Assembly (NCBI GenBank): GCA_947589205.1
Contig: CANQCJ010000094.1
Coordinates: 1 to 8,025, forward strand
Origin: an uncultured Ruminococcus sp.
GTDB lineage: Bacteria > Bacillota > Clostridia > Oscillospirales > Ruminococcaceae
Direction of reading: 5' to 3'
DNA length: 8,025 nt
In this document: one piece after another, positions 5,647-8,025 of the stretch
Position numbering within the stretch: position 1 is the stretch's first letter
Layout of the letters: the number at the start of each line of letters is the position of its first letter
Made by a program: the position numbers and the translations under genes
Notes under the pieces: model-generated
Told to the model about the DNA's origin: nothing
The model's input: only the letters and a program-made list of their open reading frames with translations
Databases searched by the model: none

Positions 5647-7932
5647 ATGAAAACTAAAGGAATCGGAAAAATGCAAAATACGGCGCGGTTCGCCCTGCCG
5701 CCTTTGATAACGCTGATATTCATGCTGTTTATTTATAAAAGATACGATATGTACCCGTTCGGAACGCGTTCGCTGTCGTGGTGCGATATGTCGCAGCAGA
5801 CGGTGACGCTTCTGAACCAATTTAAGGATATACTCGACGGCAGGGGCAGTATTTTTTACAGCCTGAAAAATTCCGGCGGCATGAATTTTTACGGCGTATA
5901 TTTTTTCTTTTTATCGAGCCCGTTTACGTTTCTTGTAAAATTTATCCCTAAGGAGAACGTGATGATGTTCTGCAACGTGCTCGTCATGCTGAAAATGGCG
6001 ATGAGCGCGCTGACCGCTTCGCTTTGCTTTTATCACTGCCGAAAAAAGCTCGACGCGCCGAGCGCGGTACTGCTCAGCGTAATGTACCCGTTCTGCGGAT
6101 TTGTCATGATGTACTATCAGAACCTTATGTGGCTGGATACGGTATATCTTTTCCCGCTTCTTGTCATCTCGCTTTACCGAATGACCAAAAAGCAGAAGCC
6201 GCTGATGTATGTAATAACGCTTTCAGCCATGATGCTTGCAAATTTCTATATCTGCTTTATGATAGTTATTTATATCCTGCTTTTTGTTTTGGTTTATTCG
6301 ATAAAGAATTTTTCCGGCGAATATGCAAGCAGAGTTTGCCGTGATATGCTTATCTCTTCGGCGATAGCCGCCCTGCTGACCGCATGGGTCTGGCTGCCGT
6401 CGTTTCTCGATTACGCGTCCTCGGGAAGAGGAGAAACGGGCGTCATAGATACGATAGCTTCTTCGGATATGGTGACTAATTTCAACACGGTCCTGCCCAT
6501 GCTTTTTTGCACGGCGTTTGCGTTTGTAATTATCTGCATAGATATTATAAGCGGCAGAAGGCGCAGCGTTAGAAACGAACGGACGCTTATCCTGCTCGGG
6601 CTTACGCTGATACCGTTTTTTGTCGAGCCGATAAACAAAATGTGGCATACGGGAAATTATATGTCCTTTCCCTGCCGCTTCGGATTTATAACGGTATTCC
6701 TCTCGCTGCTCTGCTGCGCCCACGCGCTTGAAGAGCCTGTCGAATACAAATTCAGCAATGTAAGATACTACGCCGCGAGCGCGGTCTCGCTCATATCGAT
6801 ATTCTGCTGCTTTTACTATTGCGTAAGCGTCTGCTCACCCGAAAACGAGGATATATGCTCCTATTCCGACACCCTCTGGGGAAACGAGGGTTCCTTCAGA
6901 CAGCTTCTGGGAGTGTTCATATTCTTCGCCGCAGCTTACGCTTCAGCCTATGTTTTTTACAAAAAAGGCTATATTTTCAAAAAAATATTCCTGTCGTTCG
7001 CGGCTATGATATTTTTGATAGAGTGTATCAGCTATACGAGCATATATATGGTACACCCGGCGATGACGAACGCCGACACCAATACCGCGCAGTCGGAGGT
7101 CTATAAGCTTTCGGGCAGGATAGACGACGATGATTTTTACCGCGTAAAATCCTATTCAAAGGTCTATAACAACAACATGATAGGCGCGCTCGGATATAAT
7201 TCCGTATCCCACTACACCTCGCTTAACAGCCGCGATTTTATGCTGACCATGAAGCGTCTCGGCTACAGCGGAGTATGGATGGAGACCTCCTCCGTCGGCG
7301 GCACGCGCCTTACGGACGCTCTGCTTTCGATGAACTACGAGATAAACGGCGGAGTAAGCGGCGAAGAGCTTATCTATGAGGGCAGTGAGGGCAGGATATT
7401 TAAGCTTCCGGAATATCTGCCGATGGGACTTCTGCTTGAAGGCGGCAGCCTTGACGAATGCGAGAGCTTTGACGAGGGGCTGACCCGCGCGCAGATACAA
7501 AGCGTTATCAGCAGCAGCATTTTCGGCGAGGACGTAACGGCGGAATATTCGCCGGATATCCCCAAAGAGCCGTTAAGCGACGGCAAATATGCGTTCATCA
7601 CCGGAGAAAGAATAGAATATCACATAGACATAAAGGACGAGCAGACGGTATATCTCGACTGCTATGACGGTTTTTCCAACCACCTGACAGAGCCGATATT
7701 CGATACCTTCAGCGTAACGGTAAACGGAAATACCGTAAAGCCGTCCTACCCGATAAATACCGACAACGGCGTGCTGCGCCTCGGCGACTATTCAAACACA
7801 ACGCTTGAAATAACTCTCGACTGCAATAAAAATATCGAATGCGCTTCCTTTGGGGTATTCGGGATAGATACCGGCAGATTGCAGGAGCTTTGCGAAAACG
7901 CGGGCGCACCGGGGGCAAAGAGCTCGCGGTAG
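5647..7932 (+). CDS. YfhO-family polytopic membrane protein, C-terminally truncated
   Basis: YfhO proteins are Gram-positive GT-C-like membrane proteins; the Bacillus member is linked to lipoteichoic acid glycosylation. The start at 5647 has AAAGGA 8 nt upstream. About 14 hydrophobic helices are visible: near 16-31, 82-100, 106-130, 139-157, 163-178, 186-219 (two), 234-251, 284-302, 312-327, 342-360, 374-393, 420-437 and 446-462. Family signatures are YPFGTRSLSWCDMSQQ (36-51, Asp47 in the first outer loop), YFFFLSSPF (85-93), YQNLMWLDTVYLFPL (157-171) and WHTGNYMSFPCRFGF (333-347). Residues 463-750 form the extracytoplasmic domain. As I know the family, a subdomain with a SIPYD-GW-type motif and a final helix should follow; instead the protein ends at 761 just past a sharp composition change near codon 752. 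The tail GAPGAKSSR is therefore probably not native. The gene is likely co-transcribed with leuB. Confidence 0.88.
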   Translation: MKTKGIGKMQNTARFALPPLITLIFMLFIYKRYDMYPFGTRSLSWCDMSQQTVTLLNQFKDILDGRGSIFYSLKNSGGMNFYGVYFFFLSSPFTFLVKFIPKENVMMFCNVLVMLKMAMSALTASLCFYHCRKKLDAPSAVLLSVMYPFCGFVMMYYQNLMWLDTVYLFPLLVISLYRMTKKQKPLMYVITLSAMMLANFYICFMIVIYILLFVLVYSIKNFSGEYASRVCRDMLISSAIAALLTAWVWLPSFLDYASSGRGETGVIDTIASSDMVTNFNTVLPMLFCTAFAFVIICIDIISGRRRSVRNERTLILLGLTLIPFFVEPINKMWHTGNYMSFPCRFGFITVFLSLLCCAHALEEPVEYKFSNVRYYAASAVSLISIFCCFYYCVSVCSPENEDICSYSDTLWGNEGSFRQLLGVFIFFAAAYASAYVFYKKGYIFKKIFLSFAAMIFLIECISYTSIYMVHPAMTNADTNTAQSEVYKLSGRIDDDDFYRVKSYSKVYNNNMIGALGYNSVSHYTSLNSRDFMLTMKRLGYSGVWMETSSVGGTRLTDALLSMNYEINGGVSGEELIYEGSEGRIFKLPEYLPMGLLLEGGSLDECESFDEGLTRAQIQSVISSSIFGEDVTAEYSPDIPKEPLSDGKYAFITGERIEYHIDIKDEQTVYLDCYDGFSNHLTEPIFDTFSVTVNGNTVKPSYPINTDNGVLRLGDYSNTTLEITLDCNKNIECASFGVFGIDTGRLQELCENAGAPGAKSSR

Positions 7933-8025
7933 AGCCTCCCCTTGTCCCAGCCGAGGCGGTTTGCAAACGCCGCCACGACGTGCATGCCGTGGAGGGGCGA
8001 ATCTTTGCGGGGGTGGAACTTCTCC
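7788..8025 (-). CDS. Partial open frame entering from the right edge, unidentified, probably fused to antisense yfhO
   Basis: The minus-strand frame is open from the window end to a stop at 7788. The first part, about 41 codons (8024 to about 7902), reads EKFHPRKDSPLHGMHVV and continues to FAPGAP. Its third codon positions are mostly G or C, as expected for a real gene in a GC-rich genome. The rest, below about 7900, is antisense to yfhO and not convincing as protein. I do not recognise the family. Any real product begins outside the window, and its true C-terminus may be lost at the composition break. The alternative is that the whole frame is a chance one in a GC-rich segment. Confidence 0.35.
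   Translation of the reverse strand, partial: EKFHPRKDSPLHGMHVVAAFANRLGWDKGRLYRELFAPGAPAFSQSSCNLPVSIPNTPKEAHSIFLLQSRVISSVVFE
7895..7908. other. Composition breakpoint inside the 3' end of yfhO
   Basis: G+C is 45 of 100 bases in 7801-7900 and 85 of 125 in 7901-8025, including 24 of 32 in 7901-7932. YfhO similarity ends at the same place and coding character switches to the opposite strand. This marks a join of two unrelated sequences, real or artefactual. No repeat or insertion-sequence end was seen at the join. Confidence 0.5.

Noticed and set aside
5630..5649. Six-codon frame MKGQQK between leuB and yfhO as a leader peptide
   Set aside because: It has no run of regulatory codons and no attenuator hairpin; the ATG arises by chance beside the yfhO ribosome site.
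6223..6723. 166-codon minus-strand frame and other long antisense frames within yfhO and the beta-galactosidase gene (for example 1763-2221)
   Set aside because: They mirror strong coding sequences, are rich in Arg, Ser and Pro as typical shadow frames are, and lack ribosome sites or recognisable domains.
1..8025. CRISPR arrays, tRNA or rRNA genes, insertion sequences and phage genes
   Set aside because: No regular spaced repeats, tRNA-like cloverleaf, transposase motifs or terminal inverted repeats were seen anywhere in the window.

Overview
The window looks like a piece of a Gram-positive, anaerobic gut-type Bacillota chromosome (Clostridia, possibly Oscillospirales/Ruminococcaceae). The reasons are purine-rich Shine-Dalgarno sites (AAGGA, AGGTGA, AAAGGA), a TTG start codon, consensus sigma-A-type promoters, and three families common in that group: a GH42 beta-galactosidase, a BaiN/HI0933 flavoprotein and a YfhO-type membrane protein. 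The taxonomy is inferred from gene content; no rRNA or other marker gene is present.

Left part (1-981, minus strand): a two-gene operon. A 157-residue three-helix membrane protein of unknown function (508-981) overlaps the start of a D-2-hydroxyacid dehydrogenase (521 down to the window edge, N-terminal 173 residues only). The 166-bp divergent intergenic region (982-1147) holds two good back-to-back promoters, one per direction. The leftward promoter has a dyad in its spacer that could be an operator.

Centre (1148-4301, plus strand): a GH42 beta-galactosidase with both catalytic glutamates and the four-cysteine zinc site. It is followed, with an 11-bp overlap, by a BaiN/HI0933-family FAD enzyme that starts at TTG, so the two are probably translationally coupled. 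A 220-bp gap follows (4302-4521) with no gene but several nested inverted repeats, which could form a branched RNA in the leader of the next gene.

Right part (4522-7932, plus strand): leuB (3-isopropylmalate dehydrogenase), with no leuA, leuC or leuD next to it, then 42 bp later a YfhO-family polytopic membrane protein. The YfhO protein ends before the last family subdomain. At that point (about 7900) the G+C content jumps from 45/100 to 85/125 bases, and the opposite strand becomes coding-like up to the window end. This is either a recombination breakpoint or an assembly chimera.

Most genes are ordinary housekeeping or carbohydrate functions. I see no convincing new defence or mobile system. 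The points most worth a second look are the leuB leader structure and the breakpoint inside yfhO.
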